Source of the DNA: Osmia lignaria lignaria | Taxonomy: Eukaryota > Arthropoda > Insecta > Hymenoptera > Megachilidae | Assembly: GCF_051020975.1 (NCBI RefSeq) | Contig: NC_135039.1 | Coordinates: 15,350,692 to 15,414,691, forward strand | Direction of reading: 5' to 3' | Length of the DNA stretch: 64,000 nucleotides | Shown: piece by piece, positions 13,201 to 23,455 of the stretch | Layout of the letters: each line of letters begins with the position of its first letter | How positions within the stretch are numbered: the first letter of the stretch is position 1 | Made by a program: the position numbers and the translations under genes | The notes under the pieces: generated by a model | The model's input: only the letters and a program-made list of their open reading frames with translations | Told to the model about the DNA's origin: nothing | Databases searched by the model: none

Positions 13201-16200
13201 ATGTTGTAGATTTTTCTTTTTCATTTTGAAAAATGGATTTAAAACAGGTCAGCCGGGAAGAGGCATTGCCTTAAAATAATTCCAATTCAGCAATGGGTAG
13301 CAGAATATCGACTTGAACCGTGGTGCAGACTTATTGTCAGGAGCAATGCTGTGCAACGATTGAGAATTTCGAGAGCGATTTGCTAGCATCTCGGCAACCG
13401 CAGACAATCTGGACGATTGTCAAAGATCGCCGTGGAGAAATTCGAGCAACCGTGCCGGAAGAATCGAAGCTGAAACGCTGGCAACGCGGGGGAAAGAAAT
13501 CGAAGAGACGTTTTCGGGGGAGCGTATAAGCGAAATGTAAGCGAAAATACAGGAGGAAGAGAAAGCTGGGAAAGAATGACTTCTGTGGCGACGTTCGAGT
13601 GACGGGCTGCGTCCAAAGTTTTCGCGGAATAATGGCACCCCGCGAGCGGAAACGAGCGTTCTAGTACGCGTTCCAACAAGCGGAAAGATTTCGAGAACAG
13701 TTTGTGACAAACAAGCGGCTTCGCGTGAGAATGCAGACGATGGAAACGAGGGAATAGAACGAATCTGACTAGTTTTAATAAATCATTCAAGTGTAAATTA
13801 ATGGAGTCCATCGAATATTAATGAAACTTTTCTCTCACAAGGAAACTTTAAAAAACATATATACAGTAGCAAATAAATTAGATTTAAAACAAAGAATGAG
13901 AAAAAGAGAAATATTCAATCAAAAAATATATATATTAACACGTTGCATACGAATGACGAGATATTTCATTCCTGCATTATGTTACGGGAATTATTGATTC
14001 GGGTCACGAAAAACGAAGATACGCTCGTAAAAAAGGAACGGGTGGAGAGAAACACAAAGCTATCGATGAGATACACGTTAGCCTCGTAAAACGCGACGCG
14101 AAATTACCGATAAATTTTTAGGAAAGGCATGCAATCGGAAATCTATCGTGATTGATAACACCGCTCCCATTTGTTATCTCGATTTTGTCAGCTGCTGAGA
14201 AAAAAAAAAAGCTCTGTCGCGTTACTTTTCGGAGGATGTCCGAACGATTTATAAAAGCGATACATCAGCCGCATATTTGACAGAAAAAGCCTCGTGCAGT
14301 GCTAAACTCGATGGCGAGACTTTCGAAAAAAAAAAAAAAAGTCAAAATTTATTGATATAACTATTCTCTTTTCCTAGTGTTTCTGTGAATCATGTGTTAG
14401 ATAAAAGGTTCTGAAATGTCATATATAGGGTGTTTAAATCGATCATCTCAATTAATTTCACAACTATTAAAAAGTGATAGATACAAAATATCTATATTCA
14501 TCTAATAATTTTATTTTATAAAATTATGGTGTCTTAAGAAGAAAGTTAATACTAATTAGAAAGCTAATAGTAATACGATATAGACAACTCTCTTCCACCT
14601 TCTAATCACAACTAATCTTATTTCTTTTCTCTATAAACAGTATAATTTGAAACATCTCAAATACGGCTTTGAAGTCATATGACGCCAAGCAATTAAGCAG
14701 CTAGGAATAAAACTAGGAAAGATCGTAAGACAGGAAATTAGTACTTAAACAAAGAAAGTACTTTGGGTGGCATGGGTCAGGTGTTCGTAGAAAGCGAACC
14801 ATGTACTTGGAACTGGAGAACGAGAATGAGAACGTGAACTATTACGGCCACAACCGACAGACACGCTTTCGATGACCCGAATCGTTTCCGTGACTGCTCC
14901 AAAAAGTTGAAACAATTCTTTCAACTTTTCTGATCAGTGCCTTTAAAGGTAATAATTGGTAAAAATTCAAGTTACTAAACACGCAACTAATTCAAACGAA
15001 CAAGAACCTTAATAATTTTAAACAACAGTGCGCGAAGTTCCTTCGCTTGTTTTCTTCCTCGTCAATTTTCTACCCGGAAGCGAGCGTACACTTTCGAAAC
15101 GTCGTTCGATTTCGCATCTGCGGCGAGAAGAGAAAAATAAAAAAATAAAAGAGTGCAAGAAGGAGGATGTTAACGGGGTCGGAGGAAAGCAGCGAAACGA
15201 ATTCGTAACGCGTCCGATCGCGATTCACCGCTCGTACATGCTCGCTGAATAGTACCATACACGCCGAATAACGAATGAATCATATAAGCTGCTGCCACGA
15301 AACACCATGTGTATACACACAGCCGGAGCAAGAACCACGGTTCACTTTCTCCTTTCAGACTCGTCCTCAATTACACTCAGCCCAGACCGAGGCCCCTGTA
15401 ATTACACGACTGAGCTGGCACTGGCCAACCTAGTGAATCGCGTATAATTTCATTTCTTTTCCTTTTTTTTTTTTCTTTTTTTCTCTCCTCGGGGAGACTC
15501 GATGACACGCGAGACCGTGTTTTCTTTCTCCCGGCAATACTGAAAGCAGCATTTTCTTATTTATTTGTGAACAGAGCGTTTCTCTGCTTTCTATTTATCC
15601 CACTCTGAACACCGAGACATTCTATTAACCCTTTTGCACTTCAAAATACTATCTAGCAATAATATGGAGAGAGTGCCAATTTTCATTTAATACACTCCCC
15701 TATTCGAGGTTTCAACATTTTTTCTTTCTTTTTTAAAATAAATACTCGGATATCTCTACTCTTCCTAATTGGAGAATTGTCGAATTTTAATTGAAATCTC
15801 AAATGAAATTTCCAGATACAATTCATGTGGAAAAGAAATGGCAAGGAAATGGAAGTCAGTGCCCTTCCAGTCGAGCGTTCATCGCTCGTTTTGATCCAAG
15901 ATGCAAAGAACAACCCTGGTCGTAAAAGAAAGACAAGTGGAGGAAGGTGGAGGACGACGATGACGAGGGAATATCCTGTGGAAGAGGAGGAAATGATTGG
16001 CACAATACCGTGGTGGTGAACAGTAAAAGTCGGAGAACAATGGATAAACGGAATGGTACAGCCAAGACCTTTCAGGCAATCGGGCAACTGGCAAAAATCT
16101 TGGAATACAATGGATAGAAGAGTACGCCTTCCCTTCTGGCCCTCTTTACAATTCCCCTACTCTTTAACAATGTAACCACCCGTACATCTAACGCGCCTGC

Positions 16201-16532
16201 GTCCAGGCACACCCACTTGACCCCGAAGTTAAAAGAAATTAAATTATGTAGGCTCTAATGTGCTCTCCAAGACACTAAACGGTCTCGGCTAGCCCGGCCT
16301 ACTTGTCCGAACCTCCATCGACGCTGGCAATCCTTTTTTACGACCTTTAACCCCTTCGTCTTTTGTAAGCTGGTCACGAATCGATTGTCCAAACTTGATA
16401 AATTATTTCTTCATCGCTCATTTCAACTTTTGAAGTACGTACGTACAGGGTGATAGGGGGAAATGGGTGGCGAAAATTTGGGATTCTATTCCTGGGAATG
16501 GAAGGGCACGCGAGGGTTGATTTCTACTTTCG
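13201..16532. other. Non-coding stretch without recognised gene
   Basis: No exon was supported. The overlapping open frames at 13.3-13.8 kb and 15.7-16.1 kb occur on both strands in GC-richer or purine-rich sequence and show no domain. If twin continues leftward, this DNA is part of its intron. Confidence 0.45.
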
Positions 16533-16663
16533 ATTTTAAATTAAGGAATTGTATATTATTATAAGTTTGATTGGGTGGTCACTAAGTGCCTTCCTTGACT
16601 TTCTATTTTAAATTAAGGAATTGTATATTATTATGAGTTTGATTGGGTGGTCACTAAGTGTCT
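16533..16663. repeat. 72-bp-period direct repeat with mariner-like end motif
   Basis: The sequence ATTTTAAATTAAGGAATTGT onward (16533-16591) recurs at 16605-16663 with about two changes. Each copy contains ATTGGGTGGTCACTAAGTG (16570-16588 and 16642-16660), which resembles the inverted-repeat end of insect mariner elements as recalled. The copies are direct, not inverted, so this is at most a duplicated relic of a single element end. Confidence 0.75.
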
Positions 16664-16960
16664 TAAATTTCATTTTTTTAATTACTGAGATAACGAAGCG
16701 ACTGATAAATGGACTTTTAGTCAAACTAGAAATAGTGGGACGGAAATAGTTTAGATTCGTATACATCAAGATTTTGAAGAAAGTAGGGAGAAAGTATACG
16801 CGTCCTGCCATCTAGCAGCGGGTTCTTCAAACATAACGCTCAATATCGATCGACGATAACTTTATCATGTTATCGTTTCTGGCAGTTATGATAAGCCAGT
16901 AACACACAGATAAACTGACGTGTTTCAAAAGAAATTTTAACATCAAACTGTTGTACTTAC

Positions 16961-17136
16961 CTTGTAAGTTGTCCAGCATATAAGACAGCAGCTTGTGGGT
17001 TCCAGATGGTTCTCCATACAATGCCATAACTTCTTTGCTGAGTGGATTTCCCTGAAGTCCAAGCACTTGTAACTGGAATAACTTTCCTAGTTCATATGGT
17101 AACACACGGAGGTAATTTTGGTTCAACAATAATTCT
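16961..17136 (-). CDS. twin: twin coding exon 2
   Basis: The acceptor TGTTTCAG precedes AGAATTATTG, which restores Arg-Glu-Leu-Leu-Leu in phase. The exon ends ...TTACAAG before GTAAGTACAA, a strong donor, leaving one base of the next codon. It holds LRRs 3-4 and the capping segment ending Y-M-L-D-N-L-Q. Confidence 0.92.
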
Positions 17137-17546
17137 CTGAAACAAGAATAATAACTTATTAATCGTTACATTATCTGATGATGTTTATATAAAAATATGA
17201 GATATATATATAAGACATACCTAAGGTAGATGAGGTCTCCCAGTTCAGCTGGTAAACTACGTAATTTATTGCTACTGAGATCTAAAGCACGTAAGTTGAC
17301 TAAACGACCAATCTCAGATGGTATCCTTTGCAAACTGTTATCATTGAGATACAAGGCTGTCAAATGCGTCAACTGCCATAAATTTGGGCTTAAATTTCTT
17401 ATACTGCCTGTTATCTCCAACTCCGGCCAATAAGATTTCTTCCCAGAGTTTGCATCCTCTGTGGACATGAAAGTATGAGCACGACGAGGGAGTATGGGTA
17501 GGACTTGGTTGGAGTTTTCATATTTGTCCTTATGATTGCGGGACAT
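16961..17546 (-). CDS. twin: CCR4-NOT transcription complex subunit 6 (twin/CNOT6), N-terminal part only
   Basis: CNOT6/CCR4 is the poly(A)-specific 3' exonuclease of the cytoplasmic CCR4-NOT deadenylase. Two coding exons are visible: 17546-17221 (ATG at 17546) and 17136-16961, giving 167 codons and one extra base. The start is preceded by an acceptor (TTCTAG ending at 17555), so a 5' UTR intron precedes it. After a 45-residue leader with K-K-S-Y-W-P-E-L-E-I come four leucine-rich repeats: LTHLTALYLNDNSLQRIP, VNLRALDLSSNKLRSLP, IYLRELLLNQNYLRVLP and FQLQVLGLQGNPL. In the family these bind the NOT module through CAF1/POP2. The leader and repeats closely match metazoan CNOT6/6L. The endonuclease/exonuclease/phosphatase catalytic domain is not found between 1 and 16960, so the next intron either exceeds 16 kb or hides small exons I missed. 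It is divergent from ZCCHC7. Confidence 0.92.
17221..17546 (-). CDS. twin: twin coding exon 1
   Basis: This exon begins at the ATG (17546) and ends ...CTTAG before the donor GTATGTC. The last codon is split after two bases (AG|A, Arg). It holds the leader and LRRs 1-2. The transcript exon extends 8 bases further upstream, to 17554, behind the acceptor. Confidence 0.92.
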
Positions 17547-18292
17547 CTTAAATCCTAGAAAAAATAAACATATGTTAGAATAAAATATGCTTTACTTTGA
17601 ACCATCAATAATAAAAATAAAGATTTAAATACATATGTATAGAATATAACAATTTGTAAACTTAACCTACATTACAAAAAATCATTTAAACTAGCATTAA
17701 AGATAAGCAATTCAAAAAACTCACTTTAAGTTAATGAAAACTTAATATAAAATTAAAAAGTAAATAACCTTCTTTAACATTTTTTTATGTTTTTTACGTT
17801 GTTATAAGAACAATAAATTACTTGAGTAAAAGTCTAGAGAATTATGTATCTAAGTTACACTGTACAGACACTATGTTAAAATAAAAAAAATATGTTTTTA
17901 TGTTAAATAAATTGTAAAATATTTCACGTTTATAGTTAAGAACTTAATACTGTTAAAAAGTAAATTATTTTGATATGCAAAGTTTAGTAATTCTATGAAA
18001 GTAAACTTATAACCTATGAAGTAAAAATGTACATTACTGAATTGCTTAAGATTCGAAAGTTAACCTTATTACTTCTCATGAACGTACTGGTCGAAAAACA
18101 TGTGAGAGATGTTAATACAATTTTTAAACAATACTCCGGAATGTAATTTATTTTTTTAACGAGAACGATCTTGCATCTCTACACAGTTCATATGTTCCGC
18201 ACAAATCTCATGTTAGAAAACATTTTTCTTCGTCCGGATAATTTTCCTACCTTTCAAACAGAATACGAAACCCGAAGGAAACTGTTACGCAC

Positions 18293-18400
18293 CTTCATCT
18301 ACCTCTTAGCACACACAAAACACACGATGAGTTGATACTGAATGAAAATTTACGCGTAAACAAAACTACCTTGACAAACACAATTCCTCCATTTATCAAC
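18293..18400 (-). other. twin: Likely 5' UTR first exon of twin
   Basis: On the minus strand ...GATGAAG is followed by GTGCGTAAC at 18292, a good donor. It is the nearest upstream donor able to pair with the acceptor at 17555, giving a 737-bp UTR intron. The transcription start is not visible, so the upstream limit is arbitrary. A CCAAT pentamer on the minus strand (ATTGG at 18432-18436) lies just upstream. Confidence 0.45.
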
Positions 18401-18928
18401 TGCACTGATCGCAAACTATAAATGATTCTGATTGGTCGCGTTACTGCCGAATCTTCCCGAAGCAGCCGACGCAAGTAAATGATCGCCTCCTAGCAAGATT
18501 ATTCCGAAATAGGGAATATTTAGGGATTTTCGATGATACTTTACTTGTCACATGAAGTATTATCCGCTTTTCTTAACAAAAGCTGCTACTTTCATTCTTT
18601 TTAACAACATTGGTTAGAAATAATGCTATACTATTTTTATACAAAATAGTTGTTTGAGTACAATAGAAATAAGTAGTAATATTGAGGCATGTAGTGTGAG
18701 TAGCATTCTCCTACTAGCTGGATAATTTTCGCTTTATTTCTAGTTTCATTACTTAAATGTTACTAGATCAATTTGTACGTGGGCACATGTGTTTTTCTTA
18801 AGAATGTACGATTTCCTTGTTGAGGAGCATTGATATTTCTGTTTTATATGTATCCGTCGTACAGATTTGAAGACGTACTATTATTTAATATAAAGTATTA
18901 ATACGTTCCGGACATATATAAAATAAGA
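18401..18928. promoter_or_regulatory. Shared divergent promoter region of twin and ZCCHC7
   Basis: About 530 bp separates the inferred first exon of twin from the ZCCHC7 start codon. It contains no open frame and includes the CCAAT motif at 18432 (minus) and a GC-richer patch at 18430-18490. An in-frame TAA at 18899-18901 upstream of the ZCCHC7 ATG supports that start. No TATA box can be assigned with confidence. Confidence 0.5.
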
Positions 18929-18950
18929 ATGGATCATAATCTATTTCGGG
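18929..18950 (+). CDS. ZCCHC7: ZCCHC7 exon 1 (start codon)
   Basis: ATGGATCATAATCTATTTCG plus GG, then donor GTGAGATT. Eight residues M-D-H-N-L-F-R-D are encoded, the last split G|AT. The 85-bp intron ends TTGCAG. The open frame of exon 2 has no ATG near its start, which argues for this upstream start; TTG at 19095 is not a credible initiator in an insect. Confidence 0.8.
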
Positions 18951-21900
18951 GTGAGATTATTCTCCGATATAAACCTCGGTCTTGCGTAACAATATCAAAC
19001 AATGTATTCTGAATAAATCGATTTAAACATTGCAGATTATTGTAAAGCTGAAAACAGCGACGACGAAGAAGCAAATTTTGATCTGCAATCTCGATTGTAT
19101 GCTGAAATTTATTATGGTCCAAAGGATATAGAAAGTATGGATGTAAAACCAGTCATTAAATCCGAAACCGTTAGTACCGATAATGAAGCGTTACAAAGAA
19201 AAGAAAGTATTATTACAACACCCAATCCCAGTGACAATACGAAAAAGGACAACTATGATACAAATCACAGACATTCAGAGAATAGTTCAACAATAATTGA
19301 TAATAAATCAAATATTAAAGCTATTGTTACTCCAACTCAAACTGAACCAGTGTATGGTGGCACAGGCAGCCAAAATAATTTAAGTATATCTTCTATAAAA
19401 ACATTAGAGCATTCTATAGGAAATATTGGGTCTATAAAAAATGATGCAGATTCAATGATGTGTCATAATGTGAAGAATGCAAAAACTAGTTTAGACCATC
19501 AGAATGTAAAAACAGAAAGAAATGTTGCAGAACCAGAAGTAGAAACAGAAAGCAAAGAACAATTATCCTTGAAGCTTTTAAATCCTAAAACACCTGTCCA
19601 ATCTTCTTGCAATGAAGAAAAGAAAGAAGTAACGTGCACTGAAAGAAATTCAAATGAAAATAGTGACAATATTTTAACAAAATATGAATTTGCAAAATTG
19701 ATCATTAATAAACTCTATCTTAGAAAATATGTAGATTTAGAGGAAAGGTTACAAGAAATAGAAAAGGAAAAAGAAATGGAAAAGGAGAAAGATAAGGAAA
19801 GAGAAAAAGAAGAGTGCTTAAAACAAGCAGAACTTAAAGAAAGAGAGGAAGCAGAACTTAAAGAAAGGGAGGAAGCAGAACTTAAAGAAAGAGAGGAAGC
19901 AAAACTTAAAGAAAGTGAAGAAAAAAGAAAACAGCAACAAACTAGGAACAGTACCAATGTTGTAGATGAAGCAGATACAGACAGCAGATATAAAGTACAG
20001 ACTAAAAATGAAAAACCCCAAAAAACACCTGATTGTTGTGAAGAAATCGTTTTATTGTCAGAAACAGATAGTAATTCTGAAGATTCCATTTTAGAAGTAC
20101 CTATTCCACCAAAACCTCTACCCCCTGTTATAAATTTAAATGACTCTGATGAAAGTTCTGAATCATCAAGTGATAGTGATAGTAATGTTGACCCATTTAT
20201 TGTAGAACATAAAAATGATACATCAAAGATTACAGATGATAAGCATAAAAGTGACAAATCTTCAGTTATAAATACAGTGACTGAAGACATAATGCTAAAT
20301 TGCACAGAAGTTCAAAAATGTGCTTCAAGTATAGAAGAAATAAGAGAAGCAAGTAAAAGTGTTCAGTCACAGCCGATCTCTAATGAAACTCAATTAGGTA
20401 TATTATATTACCCTTTCAGCGACGACGAAAACACGCAAGACATTCATTTACCATCGATATCTACTGCCAATAGTAATGTTGTGTATGAAAGAGATAAAAA
20501 TGAATCGATCAATTTTGCGGAAGATGTACCTTTATCGAATTTCGTTAATGTATCACCTAAGGAATCAACTTCAAATAAGAGAAGGCGCGATGAAACTGAT
20601 AATGAAACTGGTAATAATGCGGAACAAAATGAAAACACAGGTAACGAAAGTAAGCGTACTAAACTAAGCCCCAAGAAACCTCCTAATAACGATAAAAATA
20701 AAAAGCAAACATGGGAAGAATATTTCTTCGCTCCCCTGTCTGACAATCTTAAAGCCTTTTATAACGAATCTCGTGGGCAAGAGAATTTCGATATCAGAGA
20801 AATACAAAATAAAATGTCAAGTAAGTCGGTAAAAATTATATTATACTTTGATTATTAATTTTTTTTTATATTAAATATTTTAAATAAACTGTAGGAGACC
20901 CAAGACTTTGGACTATTTTAGATGAAGACCTGATACCTGACCTTGCGAGACAACAAAGATATTGGAATTCAAAATGTAATTACTGTCAGTTTGAAGGACA
21001 TAAACGACGTAACTGTCCAGAACTCACTAAACCTCCGCGATGTCATATGTGCGGTAGTGAAGGACACACAGAATCTCGATGCCCTGAAAAAATGTGCCTC
21101 ACGGTTCGAATATGTTTGGTAAAAAATATATTACATTATAATTCTGATATAATATGTTCATTCTTTACAGTGCGGTAAAAAGCAAGGAACATTTAGAAAA
21201 ACTTGTGAGTCTTGTCGCACATTATATTGCAATATGTGTAATGCTGTAGGACACAAATCAACAGAATGTCCTGATCTCTGGAGAAGATTTCATCAGACTG
21301 TAAGTTTGTTAGTAATTTTGTTTTATTAATATAAACAATTGAAATGACAATTTATATTGTTATTTTTCAGACACAAAACTGTGAGATAGAGATCCCAGAA
21401 AGTATATCCGACGTTATGAAACCCCCTGATTTACTCTACTGTTGTAATTGTACAAAACGCGGTCATGATTCTTCGACCTGCAACGAATATAGATGGTCGC
21501 AGCATTTTCCAACACCGGCGTATGTATCGAATTATGTAGATGGACCGAAATGTGAAAATGCTCCACCTGCTGTAAGCAGTAAGAGTGAAGATGTCATACC
21601 GCTGGCAGCCAAAACTAAGAAACATAAGTACATGTCATTTCTTCAAGGTCAAGAAAACCTTGATGGTTGTTTTGTTGTGTATTCGTATGGAGCTTTCTAT
21701 ATAAAAGAACCAAAGGGCGAAGAGGTTAAGAGAAATCTTGTGGGCGATCAAATTCATGCTTCTCAGTTGACAAATTTCTTAAAGGGCCGTATTGTTCCAG
21801 CATTTTTGGACCAATTAAAAAAAATAATTAAATTTGAAATTAAAATATATTACGATTCACAAAGGTCGCTAATGATAAGGATTCGATCTATGGTTAATGT

Positions 21901-23455
21901 TGCTCCAAATCTTTGTGACATCTTTGTGTTTTGGCTTAAACTTTCTGATGAAGATAAACATCTGATGATATATACAGATTTTCCGTATAGTAAAAGGAAG
22001 ATGGCGAACTTCTTAAAAACAAAATTGAATGCATTAAGAAAAGATTTAGACCATCCCGAGAGTCTTCATCAGCAAATAAAACAACTTAAAGAAGAGATAC
22101 CTAATGTACGGGATCCTAGAGAAAGGGTTTCAATGTCGAAACAACTAATGTCTCTTCAGGAAAAATTTACGAGAGCGTTTCATGCGATGCCTAAGCAGAG
22201 TGCAGAGGTAAAGAGATTGAGAAAATGTATTAAATATTTAAATACTAGTACACAGCATCAGGTTGAAATGTCGCTGTATTTTAATATTATGTACGTTTAT
22301 AATAAAATATTTCTACCACGTACATTAACGAACGCTGAATTAACTCGTTTTCTTAAAAAATATCAAAGATCAGTAAACACACAAATCAGACATAATCAAA
22401 AGTACATGGAAAAAAAAAATGAAGAATGTAAAAAGCAGAAGAAACAAAAACCTAACCCTTATGAATCATTTGTACAAAAAATAACAAATGCCAATGAATC
22501 GAAAGGTAAAACAAACACATGCAATATTACCGATACTCCACCAAAACCTAGCGCTTATCAAACATTTGTACAAGAAATAAGAAATTACAATGAATTGAAA
22601 AGTAAAACAAACGCATGCAATATTAATGATGCTGCACAATCAACAAAATCGTCTGAGAAACATAATAAACAAACTTCTACTGTTATTTCTACTACTGTTG
22701 AACATCCTGTGGTGACTGATACTGTTCAATATGACAACGTTACAGAGGGTAGTATAGGGAACACTCGCGTGGAAAATTTTAATATGGAAGCTAATATTAA
22801 CGAATCTAGTACAGTTTATCCTATAGAAAGAATATCGTTACCACGTGACCATCTACGGAGAAAAGATAGCGAAGTGATAGATACTGTAAAGAACTACAGT
22901 ACTGCACCATCTTCGAAGCCTAGACCTATGGTAACAAGATCCATGTCAAAAGATACGGCTGTTCGACCTAATTTAATAACTATACCGATTGAAAACACAG
23001 GGAGTCTTATGAAGCACTCAAAGAAAAAACATTCTGAAATAGAACCACCACAAAATAGTGGCGAAAAATCATCAGAACAAACAAGCGACAGTAGCAAAGT
23101 AATGGATACATCTTATTCAGAACAAGATGATGCAGCTAATTCTGATGCAAATGCTACAAAAAAGAAAAAATCGAAAAAATCGAAAAAAGCAAAAACAGAC
23201 CTTGATGATAGTTTGCAAGTTACAGAAGATCAAGCGACAGATTCTGATGGAAATATGGTGAATAAAGCTCAAACAGTTATAGACGAAGCTCTTGCATTTA
23301 GTTTGCCGCATATGAATAAAGCTGCGGAAGAAGTTCAGAAAAGGATAAGTAACAACAATCTTAAGCAAGAGCACATTAATGTGTTACAAAGACTAATAAA
23401 CTTAGAGAAAGAACACCAACAATATGTGAGTTCTTTTTGTAATTATTTACAGTGA
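18929..23455 (+). CDS. ZCCHC7: Zinc finger CCHC domain-containing protein 7-like (Air1/2 homologue of the TRAMP complex)
   Basis: ZCCHC7 is the RNA-binding zinc-knuckle partner of the TRAMP poly(A) polymerase, which tags nuclear RNAs for the exosome. Five exons join in phase: 18929-18950, 19036-20820, 20895-21103, 21171-21299 and 21371-23455, giving 1409 codons plus TGA. Residues 1-600 are acidic, Ser/Asn-rich and largely disordered, with a Glu/Lys coiled segment and a nuclear-type K/R cluster (NKRRRDE). Knuckles follow: C630-C633-H638-C643, C652-C655-H660-C665, a degenerate third (C670-C673...C684, no His), C692-C695-H700-C705 and C739-C742-H747-C752. The D-L-W-R-R-F-H-Q-T after knuckle four is a recalled family signature. 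Residues about 780-1020 look folded (FVVYSYGAFYIKEP onward) and were not recognised; the Lys-rich tail resumes disorder. It is roughly 2.5 times the recalled length of vertebrate ZCCHC7. Confidence 0.88.
19036..20820 (+). CDS. ZCCHC7: ZCCHC7 exon 2
   Basis: The exon opens AT-TAT-TGT-AAA after TTGCAG and ends ...ATGTCAA before the consensus donor GTAAGT. It encodes the acidic N-terminal region, with runs of Asp/Ser (DDEE, SSESSSDSDS) and four AELKEREE-like octapeptides. The final sequence ...WEEYFFAPLSDNLKAFYNESRG leads into the zinc-knuckle exons. Confidence 0.88.
19827..19922 (+). repeat. Four tandem 24-bp units encoding A-E-L-K-E-R-E-E
   Basis: Units start at 19827, 19851, 19875 and 19899 and read AELKEREE three times, then AKLKESEE. 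They extend a preceding E/K-rich helix. Copy number of such units is expected to vary between individuals or species. Confidence 0.93.
20895..21103 (+). CDS. ZCCHC7: ZCCHC7 exon 3 (zinc knuckles 1-2)
   Basis: The acceptor is ACTGTAG, and the first codon is completed as A|GA (Arg). The exon encodes CNYCQFEGHKRRNC and CHMCGSEGHTESRC. The end is placed at ACG|GTTCGA so that C-L-T joins C-G in the next exon and keeps a Cys-x2-Cys pair. An alternative in-frame donor, TTG|GTAAAA, lies 15 bases further on (exon end 21118). Confidence 0.82.
21171..21299 (+). CDS. ZCCHC7: ZCCHC7 exon 4 (knuckles 3-4)
   Basis: The acceptor TTCTTTACAG precedes TGC-GGT; the donor is ACT|GTAAGT. It is exactly 43 codons, encoding the degenerate third knuckle and canonical CNMCNAVGHKSTEC, followed by the Trp-containing P-D-L-W-R-R-F-H motif. 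Confidence 0.9.
21371..23455 (+). CDS. ZCCHC7: ZCCHC7 exon 5 (knuckle 5, unknown folded region, tail)
   Basis: The acceptor TATTTTTCAG precedes ACA-CAA-AAC; the stop TGA is at 23453-23455. It encodes knuckle five (CCNCTKRGHDSSTC), an unrecognised region with alternating strand and helix character up to about 22400, then Lys/Ser/Asn-rich sequence. A stretch near 23160-23195 is almost pure Lys/Ser. Confidence 0.9.
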   Translation, partial: TQNCEIEIPESISDVMKPPDLLYCCNCTKRGHDSSTCNEYRWSQHFPTPAYVSNYVDGPKCENAPPAVSSKSEDVIPLAAKTKKHKYMSFLQGQENLDGCFVVYSYGAFYIKEPKGEEVKRNLVGDQIHASQLTNFLKGRIVPAFLDQLKKIIKFEIKIYYDSQRSLMIRIRSMVNVAPNLCDIFVFWLKLSDEDKHLMIYTDFPYSKRKMANFLKTKLNALRKDLDHPESLHQQIKQLKEEIPNVRDPRERVSMSKQLMSLQEKFTRAFHAMPKQSAEVKRLRKCIKYLNTSTQHQVEMSLYFNIMYVYNKIFLPRTLTNAELTRFLKKYQRSVNTQIRHNQKYMEKKNEECKKQKKQKPNPYESFVQKITNANESKGKTNTCNITDTPPKPSAYQTFVQEIRNYNELKSKTNACNINDAAQSTKSSEKHNKQTSTVISTTVEHPVVTDTVQYDNVTEGSIGNTRVENFNMEANINESSTVYPIERISLPRDHLRRKDSEVIDTVKNYSTAPSSKPRPMVTRSMSKDTAVRPNLITIPIENTGSLMKHSKKKHSEIEPPQNSGEKSSEQTSDSSKVMDTSYSEQDDAANSDANATKKKKSKKSKKAKTDLDDSLQVTEDQATDSDGNMVNKAQTVIDEALAFSLPHMNKAAEEVQKRISNNNLKQEHINVLQRLINLEKEHQQYVSSFCNYLQ
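22451..22642 (+). repeat. Two 32-residue repeats in the ZCCHC7 tail
   Basis: Units 22451-22546 and 22547-22642 encode PNPYESFVQKITNANESK... and PSAYQTFVQEIRNYNELK..., both followed by K-T-N-(T/A)-C-N-I. They are diverged but clearly an internal coding duplication of 96 bp. Conserved Y-x-(S/T)-F-V-Q suggests a short binding motif in duplicate. Confidence 0.8.

Noticed and set aside
19095..19097. TTG at 19095 as the ZCCHC7 start
   Set aside because: The frame stays open upstream to an acceptor at 19035, and an ATG exon at 18929 joins in phase.
19715..20305. Minus-strand Ser/Leu/Phe-rich open frame antisense to ZCCHC7 exon 2
   Set aside because: Shadow of the Glu/Lys/Asp-rich coding strand; composition is the complement effect.
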